A stretch of DNA of 64,000 nt from Streptomyces luteolifulvus (GCF_008806595.1 NZ_VZRB01000002.1:62001-126000), one strand, 5' to 3'; shown: positions 1 to 8,002, numbered from the stretch's first letter. Numbers and translations: made by a program. The notes: a model not told the origin generated them from the letters alone.

Positions 1-541
1 CATCCCGGTGGGCGCCACCCCGATACAGGTTGCCTTCCAGCCTGACGGTCGATTCGCCTACGTCACACTCGGAGGCGAGAACGCGGTCGCGAAGATCGAT
101 GTCGCCAAGCGTACGGTCGTGGCCAAGATTCCCTCCGGCCCCGCCCCGGCCCAGATCTACGCGAGCCCTGACGGCCGCTACCTCCTGGTCGCCAATCAGG
201 GTACCGAGGCGAAACCGGGCAGGACGGTCTCGATCATCGACACGGCGACGTTCACCGTGGTGGCCAGGCCGACCGTGGGCAAGGGCCCGCACGGCATCAC
301 CATCGACACAGCAAGCAGGCACGCCTTCATCACCAACGTCTACCAGGACGACGTAGCCGTGCTGGACCTTGCTGAGCTGAAGGTTGTCGCCCGCGTTCCG
401 GTCGGTGACGCCCCCAACGGAATCTCCTTCACGTCGCGGTCCCCAGTCGTGCCGGAAAACCCCGAGACCACGGTGTCTCTGCCCCAAGCAGCCATGCCGG
501 AGAGCGGGTCGTCCCACGGGGGCGAGGGGCACGCTCACTGA
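1..541 (+). CDS. YVTN beta-propeller repeat protein (5' truncated by window edge)
   Basis: The reading frame is open from the first bases (I-P-V-G before the first internal GTG at 8), so the gene starts upstream and only about 180 C-terminal residues are seen. The protein has the repeating pattern of YVTN/NHL beta-propellers: blades with F-x-PDGRFAYVT, ASPDGRYLLVAN and ASRHAFITNVY motifs, each followed by a V-x-V/I-D strand. Such proteins form WD40-like propellers, usually extracytoplasmic, that bind partners or metals. The C-terminus ends in a His/Gly-rich stretch (SSHGGEGHAH), which could bind metal; that is inference. No catalytic function can be assigned. Confidence 0.8.
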   Translation, partial: IPVGATPIQVAFQPDGRFAYVTLGGENAVAKIDVAKRTVVAKIPSGPAPAQIYASPDGRYLLVANQGTEAKPGRTVSIIDTATFTVVARPTVGKGPHGITIDTASRHAFITNVYQDDVAVLDLAELKVVARVPVGDAPNGISFTSRSPVVPENPETTVSLPQAAMPESGSSHGGEGHAH

Positions 542-836
542 GACTGAGGCCTGCGCCGACCTTGATGCGGGCCGGCGCGTTCGGACGCGGTCCCCACCGG
601 AGCCCGGTGAGGGCCGCGCGCCGTGCTGGCGGCCACCGTTCGTTGACGTTTCTGCCTGTTCCTGGCCGCTGTTGGCCGTGCGTTGGTGACGTGGCCAACC
701 TCATCCCAGACAGCACGCTACGAGATCCTTTATGCCACATCAGGAATATTTCAGAGTCGGCATGGACGGGGCACGGTGTGCTCCGTAGCGTCGTCGGACA
801 GGGGCCCAGCCGGGGCCAAAACGAAGAGGGGGCACC
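542..836. other. Intergenic region with no recognisable gene
   Basis: These 295 bases lie between the YVTN gene and the small gene at 837. They are less GC-rich in the middle (around 715-760) than the flanks. I see no convincing coding frame or perfect hairpin. The right end carries the ribosome binding site GAGGGGG, 4 nt before the ATG at 837, so the promoter for the 837-2378 module probably lies here. Confidence 0.5.
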
Positions 837-1046
837 ATGGCGCGCCGCGAACTGACGCGACTGACGGGCAGCTTCAACGGGCCCAACTGTGACGACGACG
901 ACTGCCCGAACGTCTACCGCACGGCCAGTGGCTCCATCGTGGTCCAGGGGAACCTGTCAAACGCCTTCCACGCGCCCGAGGGTGAGGCCCTGGTGGAGAT
1001 CCCGGAGGCGGTACTGAGGGAGGCTGTACGTGCTCTTGGATGGTGA
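837..1046 (+). CDS. Small protein of unknown function, first gene of a DUF6879/XRE module
   Basis: A 69-residue protein starting at an ATG with a strong GAGGGGG ribosome binding site. It is acidic near the middle (CDDDDCPNVY, a Cys-x4-Cys pair that could bind metal), then has a strand-rich segment with SIVVQGNL and a helical end. The gene overlaps the start of the DUF6879 gene by 17 bases, so the two are almost certainly translationally coupled. Small proteins of this look often precede DUF6879 and XRE genes in streptomycetes (from memory), but the family has no known activity. It could be an antitoxin-like or adaptor partner; that is speculation. Confidence 0.7.
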   Translation: MARRELTRLTGSFNGPNCDDDDCPNVYRTASGSIVVQGNLSNAFHAPEGEALVEIPEAVLREAVRALGW

Positions 1047-1551
1047 CGAGTGGCGCAGGACGTTCGACGCGTACGAGCGTGACGCCTGGCGCTTCGAGGC
1101 CCAACCCACCTACACAATGCCCAAGGAGGCTGAGAGCGTTGCTCGTTTCCTTCGGGGGGAACCGAAACCCGTGGACCACAACGCGCGTTGGCACGAGCGT
1201 GTAAGGGGTTTCGCGGCATCGGGGCGCGTCATCGGCCGAGTGCGGATCGTTCGGCAGCCACTGACGGACTACCAGCGGTACCAGTTCGCTTGGGGAATTC
1301 CCGGCAATATCAACGCTGGCGAGGACATCCGAGTGCTGGATGTAACTCAGAATGACTACGGGCTTCCCCTATCGGGTACTGATTGGTGGATGTTCGACGA
1401 TTCAAGAATCGTCCACCTGAACTTTCGGCCGGACGGCACACAGATCAATCGAGAACTATTCACAGGCGATATCACCCCCTACCTGGAGTGGAAACGCATC
1501 GCCCTTGCCTACTCTGTGCCGTTTGTCGAGTACGTGAAAGAATCCAGGTGA
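1030..1551 (+). CDS. DUF6879 family protein
   Basis: A 173-residue protein starting at GTG 1030 inside the end of the preceding gene. It looks like the DUF6879 family of actinobacteria: an N-terminal helix rich in aromatic and charged residues (EWRRTFDAYERDAWRFE), then R-x-R-I-V-R-x-P-L-T-D-Y-x-R-Y-Q-F-A-W, and a C-terminal W-W-x-F-D-D segment. Members typically sit next to a DUF5753 XRE regulator, as here: the last bases (GTGA) overlap the next start. The biochemical role is unknown. Codon use from about 1250 on is more A/T-rich than the genes to the right, which suggests transferred DNA. Confidence 0.8.
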   Translation: MLLDGDEWRRTFDAYERDAWRFEAQPTYTMPKEAESVARFLRGEPKPVDHNARWHERVRGFAASGRVIGRVRIVRQPLTDYQRYQFAWGIPGNINAGEDIRVLDVTQNDYGLPLSGTDWWMFDDSRIVHLNFRPDGTQINRELFTGDITPYLEWKRIALAYSVPFVEYVKESR

Positions 1552-2378
1552 CATTCGAGCCTGAAGAGCTGGGTCAGTCCAGAACCGACCTGGCAGAAAA
1601 GCTCCGCGAGCTACGCAAGCGGGCCGGTCTCACAGGGGACCGGCTCGCTCGGCGTTGCAACATGTCTCAAAGTCAGATCAGTAAGTTTGAGACAGGTAAG
1701 AAGACGCCCAAGCTCGTAGACGTTGAGCGGATTCTTCAAGCGCTTGATCCTCCACCCGAAATAGTCGCGGAGATCAAGGCTCTCGCGCGCATCGCGAACA
1801 CCGAGTGGCAGGACAAGCGCTCATCATGGCGTCGCGGCATGGAGAAGCGCCAGACGGAATTGGCTTCGCTTGAAGCTGAGGCGAGCGAGCTTCGCTACTT
1901 CCTGCCGTCGATGATCACGGGCTTGCTGGCAACTCCAGAGTTCATTCGGGCTAGCCTGAGCCACACCCCTGGCGATCCCTCCAAGACAGTGGCCCGCAAA
2001 CTGGAACGTCAGACGGTTCTCTACGACACGTCCAAGTCCTTTACGTTTCTCCTTACCGAGCAGGCCGCTAGGTGGGCCATTGTTCCGGCCCCAGCCATGG
2101 CGATGCAGATCGACCGTCTTATATCACTGTCCCACCTGCCCAACATCCGTATCGGTGTCATCCCGACTGGGACAGTCATGCCACGCGGACCAATGAACAC
2201 ATTCACGGTGTACGACGGCTGGCTTGCCACGGTGGAGAACTTCACGGGTCGCATGGTCTTTCGAGATACCCGTGACGTTTCCGAGTACCTAGCCGTGTTC
2301 GCACTGTTCGAAGGTCACGCCCAGTTCGGTGATGAGTCAAGGATTCTGCTTCAGCAATGGGCAGAGGCTTACCGGTGA
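1548..2378 (+). CDS. XRE-type helix-turn-helix regulator with DUF5753 domain
   Basis: A 276-residue DNA-binding regulator. I chose GTG 1548, which overlaps the upstream stop as GTGA; the frame is open further upstream but that part reads as nonsense. The HTH is near residues 15-70 (LRKRAGLTGDRLARRCNMSQ, followed by KFETGKKTP), and the DUF5753 domain fills the rest (ending in a DESRILLQQWAEAYR helix). Such proteins are common in Streptomyces next to DUF397 or DUF6879 genes and are linked to developmental or antibiotic control, as in the WhiJ-like systems. Codons unusual for the host (ATA, TCA, CTT near 2120-2135) support recent acquisition. It probably regulates its own operon; no clear operator was seen. 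Confidence 0.85.
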   Translation: MTFEPEELGQSRTDLAEKLRELRKRAGLTGDRLARRCNMSQSQISKFETGKKTPKLVDVERILQALDPPPEIVAEIKALARIANTEWQDKRSSWRRGMEKRQTELASLEAEASELRYFLPSMITGLLATPEFIRASLSHTPGDPSKTVARKLERQTVLYDTSKSFTFLLTEQAARWAIVPAPAMAMQIDRLISLSHLPNIRIGVIPTGTVMPRGPMNTFTVYDGWLATVENFTGRMVFRDTRDVSEYLAVFALFEGHAQFGDESRILLQQWAEAYR

Positions 2379-2441
2379 TCTTGAGTCCAGATCGGGAATA
2401 GTGCTAGAAGCCGCTCCGCGTCTGGTCGACCATGGTGAGTC

Positions 2442-2645
2442 ATGAGCCGGATGACGTGCACGCCAAAGCCCAAAGAGAACGCGTTGATGGAATTGCCCTC
2501 GGAACCGGGCGCAGTGCCGGGGTGCAGCGAATGTCTCGACTTCTGTGCGCGTCGGGAGAGCGCTCGGTCCGAAGGTGACTACAGCGGGGTTTCTGACGCC
2601 CATGTGGAATTGCGTCGGCACCGGGCCGAGGCGCACAGCTCGTGA
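2442..2645 (+). CDS. Small Cys-containing hypothetical protein
   Basis: A protein of up to 67 residues with a C-x2-C pair (PGCSECLDF) followed by a conserved-looking helix (ARRESARSEGDYSGVSDAHVELRRH). This pattern recurs in many small streptomycete proteins linked to DUF397/XRE loci, but no function is known. The start is uncertain: ATG 2442 gives 67 residues, ATG 2487 gives 52 and fits the family length better. The stop overlaps the next start (GTGA at 2642), implying translational coupling. Confidence 0.6.
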   Translation: MSRMTCTPKPKENALMELPSEPGAVPGCSECLDFCARRESARSEGDYSGVSDAHVELRRHRAEAHSS

Positions 2646-2839
2646 GCGAGAACGCGTACGCGCGACTCTTCGCTGACCGTCCTTTGATGACACTTCGGGT
2701 GTCCCGCGACTCCGGGCGGACCTGGGGATCTGAACGGGCTGTATTCGGTACGGATGATCTCCCCCCACTCATGACTGGGGCATGGCCGCCGTGCCGGTGC
2801 GCCCAGTGCGCCCGGTCCGGCAAGCGTTCCAACCGCTGA
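2642..2839 (+). CDS. Small hypothetical protein coupled to the preceding gene
   Basis: A 65-residue protein starting at GTG 2642, which overlaps the stop of the gene before it. The sequence has a strand-like RVSRDSGRTWGSERAVF segment and ends with CRCAQCAR, a Cys cluster that could bind zinc, then a basic tail. I recognise the type from actinobacterial accessory regions but know no function. The coupling suggests that it and the upstream Cys-containing protein act together. Confidence 0.55.
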   Translation: MSENAYARLFADRPLMTLRVSRDSGRTWGSERAVFGTDDLPPLMTGAWPPCRCAQCARSGKRSNR

Positions 2840-2926
2840 AGCCCGACCCCCTCCCTTGAACTCCCGCCCGGCATGGGCGGCGGCGGTCAGCCATGACCGT
2901 GATCAGTTGAGCAGGAAGGTGCAGAG

Positions 2927-3160
2927 ATGCAGAACGGAACCGACCTGTACGGGCTCGACCTCGGCGGGGCCTCGTTCGTGAAGGCGTGCGGAGGAAACAC
3001 CCACCCGGACGGCGAGTCGTGCGTGACCCTGGCCCGGATCGGTGACGACGCCTGGGCAGTGGGCGACAGCAAGCGGCCCGACGCGCAGCCGCTGCGGTTC
3101 ACCACGGGGGAGCTGGGCGCGGCCGGGATCGACCCCGCGCGCTTCGGCCTGAGCGCCTGA
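2927..3160 (+). CDS. DUF397 domain protein
   Basis: A 77-residue protein that matches DUF397: the family pattern is a conserved aromatic/Ser start, C-V-x-V-A, then V-x-D-S-K-x-P and an L-x-F-T strand. Here it reads GESCVTLARIGDDAWAVGDSKRP followed by LRFTTGEL. DUF397 genes normally lie beside XRE/DUF5753 regulators and are thought to modulate them. The candidate partner is the regulator at 1548-2378. The ATG at 2927 has a GGAAGG ribosome binding site 7 nt upstream. The gene is separated from the preceding pair by 87 bases. Confidence 0.8.
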   Translation: MQNGTDLYGLDLGGASFVKACGGNTHPDGESCVTLARIGDDAWAVGDSKRPDAQPLRFTTGELGAAGIDPARFGLSA

Positions 3161-3259
3161 TCCTCCGGCCTCGCTCCAACCGGCTCCGGTCCACCCCTCC
3201 ACAGGATCGGGCCGGTTGGCCCTCGCCCTCCGACCGACACCACGGAACGGGAACGACAG

Positions 3260-3746
3260 GTGCACCACCACGGCTATGTGTGGACCGGCCCCAAAGAGCG
3301 CTTCGACAACGAGGCTCTACGAAGACCACCGCACCCTGACCCTCCGCCGGCGCCGCTCTCCGATCAGGACGTGCAGGCAGAGCGGCTGCTCAAGCGCTAC
3401 CGGGAAGTGGTCGCGGAGTTCCCCACTGCCGATCTCCCTCCGCTTGAAACGGCGTACTGGCTCATCAAGCCCCGCTCCCTGGTCCGGGGGAACCTGGGAG
3501 GAAGCCAAGGAAGCGGCGTCCTGGCTCGCTGAACGGCTGGCCGAGCACACGCCCTGGTTCGCATCGCAGACGGACCGGGACCCCGCACGCCTGGCTCATC
3601 TGGTCAACGCCGCTGCCGAGCGACTGCACTCGGGCGCTGACGTGTCCTACGGCTTCTACCTCGAACGCGCCTCATATCTGTCGCTGGCCGTGCTGACGTG
3701 CTCCCCGAACCGCTCGCACCCTGAGCTGGCCTGCCCCATCGCGTAG
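3260..3746 (+). pseudogene. Frameshifted hypothetical gene
   Basis: Two reading frames together make one protein. The frame starting at GTG 3260 (HHHGYVWTGPKERFDNEAL, then VAEFPTADLPPLETAYWLI) breaks down near 3485. The +1 frame continues with TWEEAKEAASWLAERLAEH and runs to a stop at 3746. Removing one G from the GGGGG run at 3486-3490 would join them as LVRGTWEEAKEA, about 161 residues. Either the gene is broken or the assembly has a homopolymer error. The family is a common streptomycete protein of unknown function. Confidence 0.65.
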
Positions 3747-3775
3747 TCGAAACAACTGCCACAGTCCGAGAAACA

Positions 3776-3800
3776 GAAAAACCCCAGTGAACTGGGGCTT
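3776..3800 (-). terminator. Rho-independent terminator of the tRNA-Leu gene
   Basis: Read on the minus strand, a perfect 7-bp stem (CCCCAGT / ACTGGGG, 3782-3797, 2-nt loop) is followed by a run of five T (3777-3781). It lies about 40 bases beyond the CCA end of the tRNA. Confidence 0.75.
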
Positions 3801-3840
3801 CTGCTGGTCGTTGGTTGGTTGGGGTTGGGGGTTGGTGGGT

Positions 3841-3928
3841 TGGTGTCCGAGGGGGGACTTGAACCCCCACGCCCGATAAAGGGCACTAGCACCTCAAGCT
3901 AGCGCGTCTGCCATTCCGCCACCCGGAC
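3841..3928 (-). tRNA. tRNA-Leu (anticodon GAG)
   Basis: The minus strand reads GTCCGGGTGGCGGAATGGCA at the 5' end and ends with GTTCAAGTCCC, CTCGGAC and an encoded ACCA. The acceptor stem GTCCGGG/CTCGGAC pairs over 7 bp with one G-U. The anticodon stem CTAGC/GCTAG holds the loop TTGAGGT, so the anticodon is GAG, which decodes CUC/CUU leucine. The long variable arm (TGCCCTTTATCGGGCG) is typical of class II tRNA-Leu. Its 3' end points to the left, towards the accessory genes at 837-3746, the orientation expected where an integrative element uses the tRNA 3' end as attB. No second copy of the 3' end was found in the window. Confidence 0.95.
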
Positions 3929-4065
3929 CAGGTGTCTGCCGCCTTGCAGGGGGTGTTCCCCGCGGCGACACGGACAACAATACCAAGGTTTCGGAGTGCC
4001 CTTCACCTGCATATCCGCGCCCGACGCCGCACCTCCGGCGCCCCTTCGCTCACGCCCTCGCGCGC

Positions 4066-4233
4066 TCATTCCGTGACGCGTTCGTCCGCGGCCGGCGTCT
4101 GCTGGGCCCGTACGAGAGACGCCGCGGTCGTCTCGTACGGCGGGGCGGGAAAACGGTGCTCCGCGGCGCGGCGCGCCTGTTCGGCTCGGTGCAGACGGTC
4201 CGCGTCCGCGGGTGTCAGCGGTCCGCCGATCAC
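4066..4233 (-). CDS. Small hypothetical protein
   Basis: A 55-residue reading frame from GTG 4233. It encodes a charged, largely helical peptide (PADADRLHRAEQARRAAEHR) with a C-terminal ETTAASLVRAQQTPAADERVTE. The residue pattern looks coding for a streptomycete, but there is no strong ribosome binding site. A longer start at 4323 is possible but adds a less protein-like stretch. The function is unknown and expression is uncertain. Confidence 0.4.
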   Translation of the reverse strand: MIGGPLTPADADRLHRAEQARRAAEHRFPAPPYETTAASLVRAQQTPAADERVTE

Positions 4234-4319
4234 TGACCCATGACGAGACCGTGACGGGGCATGATCCCGCCGGATCACGCCGGGTGGCGCCCACGACGTG
4301 GGGCGCCACCCGCCGGCCG

Positions 4320-5861
4320 TCACGGCATGAGGTGGTAGTCCGGGAAATTCCCGGGCAGCCGCTCCCCCGCCGGGCCTTGTGTGACGGCCCGTACGAGCAG
4401 TTCGCCGCCGACGAACGCGCCCCGCCAGGACGCGCCGAACCCGCCGAACAGCTCGTCGCGGTCGCCCCGGGAGCGCGGCCTGCCGTGCCCGACCTTGAAC
4501 GCGCGTATCTGCGGGGCGAGCCGGTCGAAGGTCGCCCTGTCGTCCGTGGACAGCGTGGCCACCAGCGCGCCGTTGGACGCGTTCATGGCGGCCAGCAGCT
4601 CCGCCTCCGTGTCGACCAGGACGATGGTGTCCACCGGACCGAAGGGCTCCGCGTGGTGCAGCGGGGAGGACGGCGGCGGGTTGAGCAGGGTGACCGGCTG
4701 GACGTACGCCGCCGTGTCCTGGCCGGGCAGGAAACGCGCGTCGGACAGCTTGCCGCGGTGCAGCGGCACGGCGCCGCGGTCGATCGCCTCGGCGACCTGG
4801 TCGTTCAGTTCCTTGGCCTTGGCCGCGTTGATCACCGGACCGAAGTCCAGCTGCGGGTACGGGTCGTCCTGCCGCTCGACGGCCAGCGGGTGGCCGACCT
4901 CGAGCGTGCGCACCGCCGGGAGGTACGCCGCCAGGAACTCGTCGAACAGCTCACGTTGGACGACAAAGCGCGGATACGCCGTGCAGCGCTGCTTGCCGTA
5001 GTCGAACAGCTTGGGAACGACCGCCGTGAGAGCGTCCCAGTCCGAGTAGTTCCAGATGCCCCAGGTGTTGAGGCCCTCCTGTTCGAGGACATGCCGTTTG
5101 CCGAGGTCGGCGACGGCCGTGGCCACCGCGGCGCCGGTGTCGCGGCCGCCGACGAAGGAGACGCAGCCGATCTCGGGCGCCCGCACCAGCGCCTCCGACA
5201 GCTCGCCCCCGCTGCCGCTCACAAGGGTGACGGGAATCCCCTCGCGGGCGGCGAGCGCCGAGGCCAGGGTCAGACAGGCGACGCCGCCGTCGGTCGGGGT
5301 CTTGGCGATGACCGCGTTGCCCGCCAGTGCCTGGACCAGCATGGCGTGAACGAGCACGCTCATCGGGTAGTTCCAGCTCGCGATGTTGGACACCGGGCCG
5401 TCCAGCGGGGCCCGGCCGGCGAGCATCGGTTCGATGCCGTCGACGTACCAGCGCACACCGTCGATGGCCCGGTCGACGTCCGCCTGCGCCAGCCGCCAGG
5501 GCTTGCCGATCTCCCAGACGAGCAGGAGGGAGAGAAGTTCGCGGTGTTCGGTGAGGGCGTCGAGGGTGGCCGCGACGCGGGCGCGCCGTTCCGGGAGGGG
5601 GACGTGCCGCCAGGCGCGGTGCTGGTCGAGGGATGCGCGGACCGCCTGCCGGGCGGTCGCCCGGTCCAGGCGCGGCGGGCCCGCGACGGGGCTGCCGTCG
5701 ACCGGGCTGGTGGCGGGCAGGGCCCGTCCGTCGGCCTGCCAGTGGGCTTTCCAGAGGTTGAGGACGCGGTCGTCCCGGAAGGCCTCGGGTGCGACGTCGA
5801 GACAGCGCCGCCAGGCGTCGGTCCAGGACGTGCCTGATTTGAGGGTGAGGGTGGTTGCCAT
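4320..5861 (-). CDS. Aldehyde dehydrogenase family protein
   Basis: A 513-residue NAD(P)-dependent aldehyde dehydrogenase that would oxidise an aldehyde to the acid. The ATG at 5861 has a GGAG site 7 nt upstream. Visible features are the nucleotide/substrate loop SNIASWNYPM (158-167), the candidate general-base Glu around 260-262 (LEQEGLNTWG) and the catalytic Cys293 in YGKQRCTAYPR. The divergent N-terminal half and the E-x-E-G-L-N-T-W motif resemble the PaaN/phenylacetic-acid-type ALDH subgroup rather than betaine ALDH; the substrate is unknown. The GntR regulator at 6018 lies just upstream in the same direction and is the likely controller. Confidence 0.9.
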   Translation of the reverse strand: MATTLTLKSGTSWTDAWRRCLDVAPEAFRDDRVLNLWKAHWQADGRALPATSPVDGSPVAGPPRLDRATARQAVRASLDQHRAWRHVPLPERRARVAATLDALTEHRELLSLLLVWEIGKPWRLAQADVDRAIDGVRWYVDGIEPMLAGRAPLDGPVSNIASWNYPMSVLVHAMLVQALAGNAVIAKTPTDGGVACLTLASALAAREGIPVTLVSGSGGELSEALVRAPEIGCVSFVGGRDTGAAVATAVADLGKRHVLEQEGLNTWGIWNYSDWDALTAVVPKLFDYGKQRCTAYPRFVVQRELFDEFLAAYLPAVRTLEVGHPLAVERQDDPYPQLDFGPVINAAKAKELNDQVAEAIDRGAVPLHRGKLSDARFLPGQDTAAYVQPVTLLNPPPSSPLHHAEPFGPVDTIVLVDTEAELLAAMNASNGALVATLSTDDRATFDRLAPQIRAFKVGHGRPRSRGDRDELFGGFGASWRGAFVGGELLVRAVTQGPAGERLPGNFPDYHLMP

Positions 5862-6017
5862 CGGGGTGCTCCGCTCTCGGTGCACAGTCGGGGGCGGTGA
5901 TGCATGGCTGTGTACGACGCTAGCTGGATGTGGCGACGCCCGATAGTGAAGAGTCGCTGACTATGAGTGACGTCACGGCGGGCTTTCAGCTGTCCCGCAC
6001 CGGTCGGACCGGGTGCG

Positions 6018-6695
6018 TCAGGACTTCTCGCGGGCGTGGTACGAGCGCCGGGTCTGCTCGGTGTGCTCCCGCATCAGCCGTGCGGCGGCCTGCTGGTCCC
6101 GGTCCGCGATCGCCCCGATCAGGTCCCGGTGCTCGATCCACGACTGATGTCCGCGCTGCCGCGCGACCGGCGTGTAGTACCAGCGCACCCGCCGGTCCAC
6201 CTGCGCCGCGAGTTCGGCGAGAACCGCGTTGCTGGCGAGTTCCATGACCTTCGCGTGGAAGCGGGCATTGAGGGCGACCGCGGCGTCCACGTCGTCGGAA
6301 GCCACGGCCAGGAGCCCCTGCCCGAGGATTTCGTTGAGGGCGTCGATGGCGGCGCTGGTCGCCTTCGCCGCGGCGAGCCGGGCCGCCTCGGCCTCCAGGA
6401 GGGTACGGACGCTGAGGAGCTGGTCGGCCTCCTCCTCCGTGGGCTCGTGCACGAACGCGCCCTGGGCGGGCCGCAGATCGACCCAGCCCTCGGTGTTCAG
6501 CCGCTGGAGCGCCTCGCGTACCGGTTGCCGGGAGACGCCGAGATGGCCGGCGAGTTCGCTCTCGACGAGATGCTGGCCGGGCTGCAGTGTGCGGGTGGTG
6601 ATGAGTTCGAGCAGTGCCTCGTAGACGCGCTCGCGCAGCGGGCCGGGGCGTTCGAGCTTGGGCACCGTCCCTTGCGGCAGTCCTGTCGACAACAT
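6018..6695 (-). CDS. GntR/FadR-family transcriptional regulator
   Basis: A 225-residue regulator with an N-terminal winged helix (about 15-80: LRERVYEALLELI, QPGQHLVESELAGHLGVSRQ, PVREALQRLNTEG) and a C-terminal FCD ligand-binding domain with the metal-ligand residues D/N-x3-H spread over NARFHAKVMELA and the later H in QSWIEHRDLIGAI. The ATG at 6695 lies 9 nt after GGAGG. FadR-type members respond to organic acids or acyl-CoAs. With the ALDH gene 156 bases downstream in the same orientation, it probably controls aldehyde/acid catabolism. It may also repress itself through the upstream palindrome at 6723-6759. Confidence 0.9.
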   Translation of the reverse strand: MLSTGLPQGTVPKLERPGPLRERVYEALLELITTRTLQPGQHLVESELAGHLGVSRQPVREALQRLNTEGWVDLRPAQGAFVHEPTEEEADQLLSVRTLLEAEAARLAAAKATSAAIDALNEILGQGLLAVASDDVDAAVALNARFHAKVMELASNAVLAELAAQVDRRVRWYYTPVARQRGHQSWIEHRDLIGAIADRDQQAAARLMREHTEQTRRSYHAREKS

Positions 6696-6722
6696 CACTG
6701 TCCCCCTCCTGCGGTCGGACAA

Positions 6723-6759
6723 CCACCGTCGATTGTCTTTCGTCTACAGACTACGGTGG
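6723..6759. promoter_or_regulatory. Candidate GntR operator region
   Basis: Upstream of the GntR gene, CCACCGT (6723-6729) and ACGGTGG (6753-6759) form an inverted repeat. Between them is the short palindrome GTCTACAGAC (6742-6751). FadR-type regulators bind short palindromes in this position. The two dyads do not share one centre, so which one is the site is unclear. Confidence 0.35.
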
Positions 6760-6827
6760 ACAAGTGACCGCGGCGGGCGAGGAATTGACCTCATCACACC
6801 ACTGCCGGGGGCCGCGGCACACCGCAC

Positions 6828-7775
6828 TCAGGGGCAGCGGACGACCTGCCCGGCGTACGACAGATTGCCGCCGAAGCCGAAGAGCAGCACCGGATCCCCG
6901 GTCGAGATGTCGCCCTGCTCCACCAGCTTGGAGAAGGCCAGCGGAATGCTCGCCGCGGACGTGTTGCCCGATCGGGTGACATCGCGCGCGACCACGGCGT
7001 TGACCGCGCCGATCTTGTGGGCCAGCGGCTCGATGATGCGCAGGTTGGCCTGATGCAGCACGACCGCGGCGAGGTCCGCGGGGGCGAGCCCCGCCCGCTC
7101 GCACGCCTCGCGGGCGAGCGGGGGCAGCCGTGTGGTCGCCCACCGGTAGACGCTCTGCCCTTCCTGCGCGAACCGCGCGGGCTGCCCCTCGATGCGCACC
7201 GCGTGACCCATCTCGGGCACCGAACCCCACAGCACGGGCCCGATCCCGGGCTCCTCGCCGGCGGCGCAGGCCTCCACGACGGCGGCCCCCGCCCCGTCGC
7301 CGACAAGCACACAGGTCGTACGGTCGGTCCAGTCCGTCACCTCGGACATCTTCTCGGCGCCGATGACGAGGGCACGTGTCGCGGCGCCCGCGCGGACGGT
7401 GTGGTCGGCGGTGGCCAGGGCATGGGTGAATCCGGCGCAGACGACGTTGACGTCCATCGCGGCGGGCGACGGAATGCCGAGCCGGGCGGCGACCCGGGCG
7501 GCCATGTTCGGGGAGCGGTCCACGGCGGTGGAGGTGGCGACCAGCACCAGGTCGATGTCGGCCGACGTCAGACCGGCCGCGGCGAGCGCCTTGGCGGCCG
7601 CGTGGGCGGCCAGCTCGTCGACCGGCTCGTCGGGCCCGGCGATGTGCCGTGTCCGGATGCCCACCCGGGACGTGATCCACTCGTCGCTGGTGTCGACCAG
7701 CGCCGCCAGGTCCTCGTTCGTGAGCACCTTCGCGGGCTGGTAGTGGCCGACGGCGGTGATCCGCGAGCCGTTCAT
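6828..7775 (-). CDS. 3-oxoacyl-ACP synthase III (FabH-like) family protein
   Basis: A 315-residue thiolase-fold ketosynthase. The KAS III catalytic triad is intact: Cys113 in NVVCAGFTHAL, His241 in VLHQANLRIIEPL and Asn271 in RSGNTSAASIPLAF. Such enzymes condense an acyl-CoA starter with malonyl-ACP, or act as acyltransferases in specialised metabolism. The window shows no fabD, acpP or fabF next to it, so it is not the housekeeping FabH operon. A role in a specialised pathway or in supplying starter units is inferred. It is transcribed away from fdhD across a 227-base region. Confidence 0.9.
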   Translation of the reverse strand: MNGSRITAVGHYQPAKVLTNEDLAALVDTSDEWITSRVGIRTRHIAGPDEPVDELAAHAAAKALAAAGLTSADIDLVLVATSTAVDRSPNMAARVAARLGIPSPAAMDVNVVCAGFTHALATADHTVRAGAATRALVIGAEKMSEVTDWTDRTTCVLVGDGAGAAVVEACAAGEEPGIGPVLWGSVPEMGHAVRIEGQPARFAQEGQSVYRWATTRLPPLAREACERAGLAPADLAAVVLHQANLRIIEPLAHKIGAVNAVVARDVTRSGNTSAASIPLAFSKLVEQGDISTGDPVLLFGFGGNLSYAGQVVRCP

Positions 7776-7815
7776 CGGGTGGTCCCCCTCGTTGCCTTGG
7801 GTACGGGATCCACCA

Positions 7816-7839
7816 GTCTGATCAGTGACTCACGGGTAC
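7816..7839 (+). promoter_or_regulatory. Possible SigB-like promoter upstream of fdhD
   Basis: GTCT (7816-7819), 14 bases, then GGGTAC (7834-7839), fitting the streptomycete SigB consensus GNNT-N14-16-GGGTAC/T as I recall it. It lies 163 bases before the fdhD start, a long leader, so the assignment is weak. Confidence 0.3.
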
Positions 7840-8002
7840 GGCGGCAGGTGAAGCCACAGGAATCGGGTGCCGGGGTTGTCGGCTTCGGTCAGGCCGGGAC
7901 GACCACGGTGTGCGCCTGCTGCGGAGCGGGCCGCCACCTCACTTCGCACGTGCAGGACAATGAGATCGTCAAGGCACGTTCAGAACCGGGGCTGATGAGG
8001 AC

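Noticed and set aside
3841..3930. A completed integrative element with att sites
   Set aside because: No second copy of the tRNA 3' end and no integrase in the window; only orientation and composition hint at it.
4212..5837. Very long plus-strand open frame (541 codons) opposite the aldehyde dehydrogenase
   Set aside because: It is a GC-bias shadow of the real minus-strand gene: Arg/Gly/Val-rich, no domain and no ribosome binding site. The minus-strand protein has all catalytic motifs.
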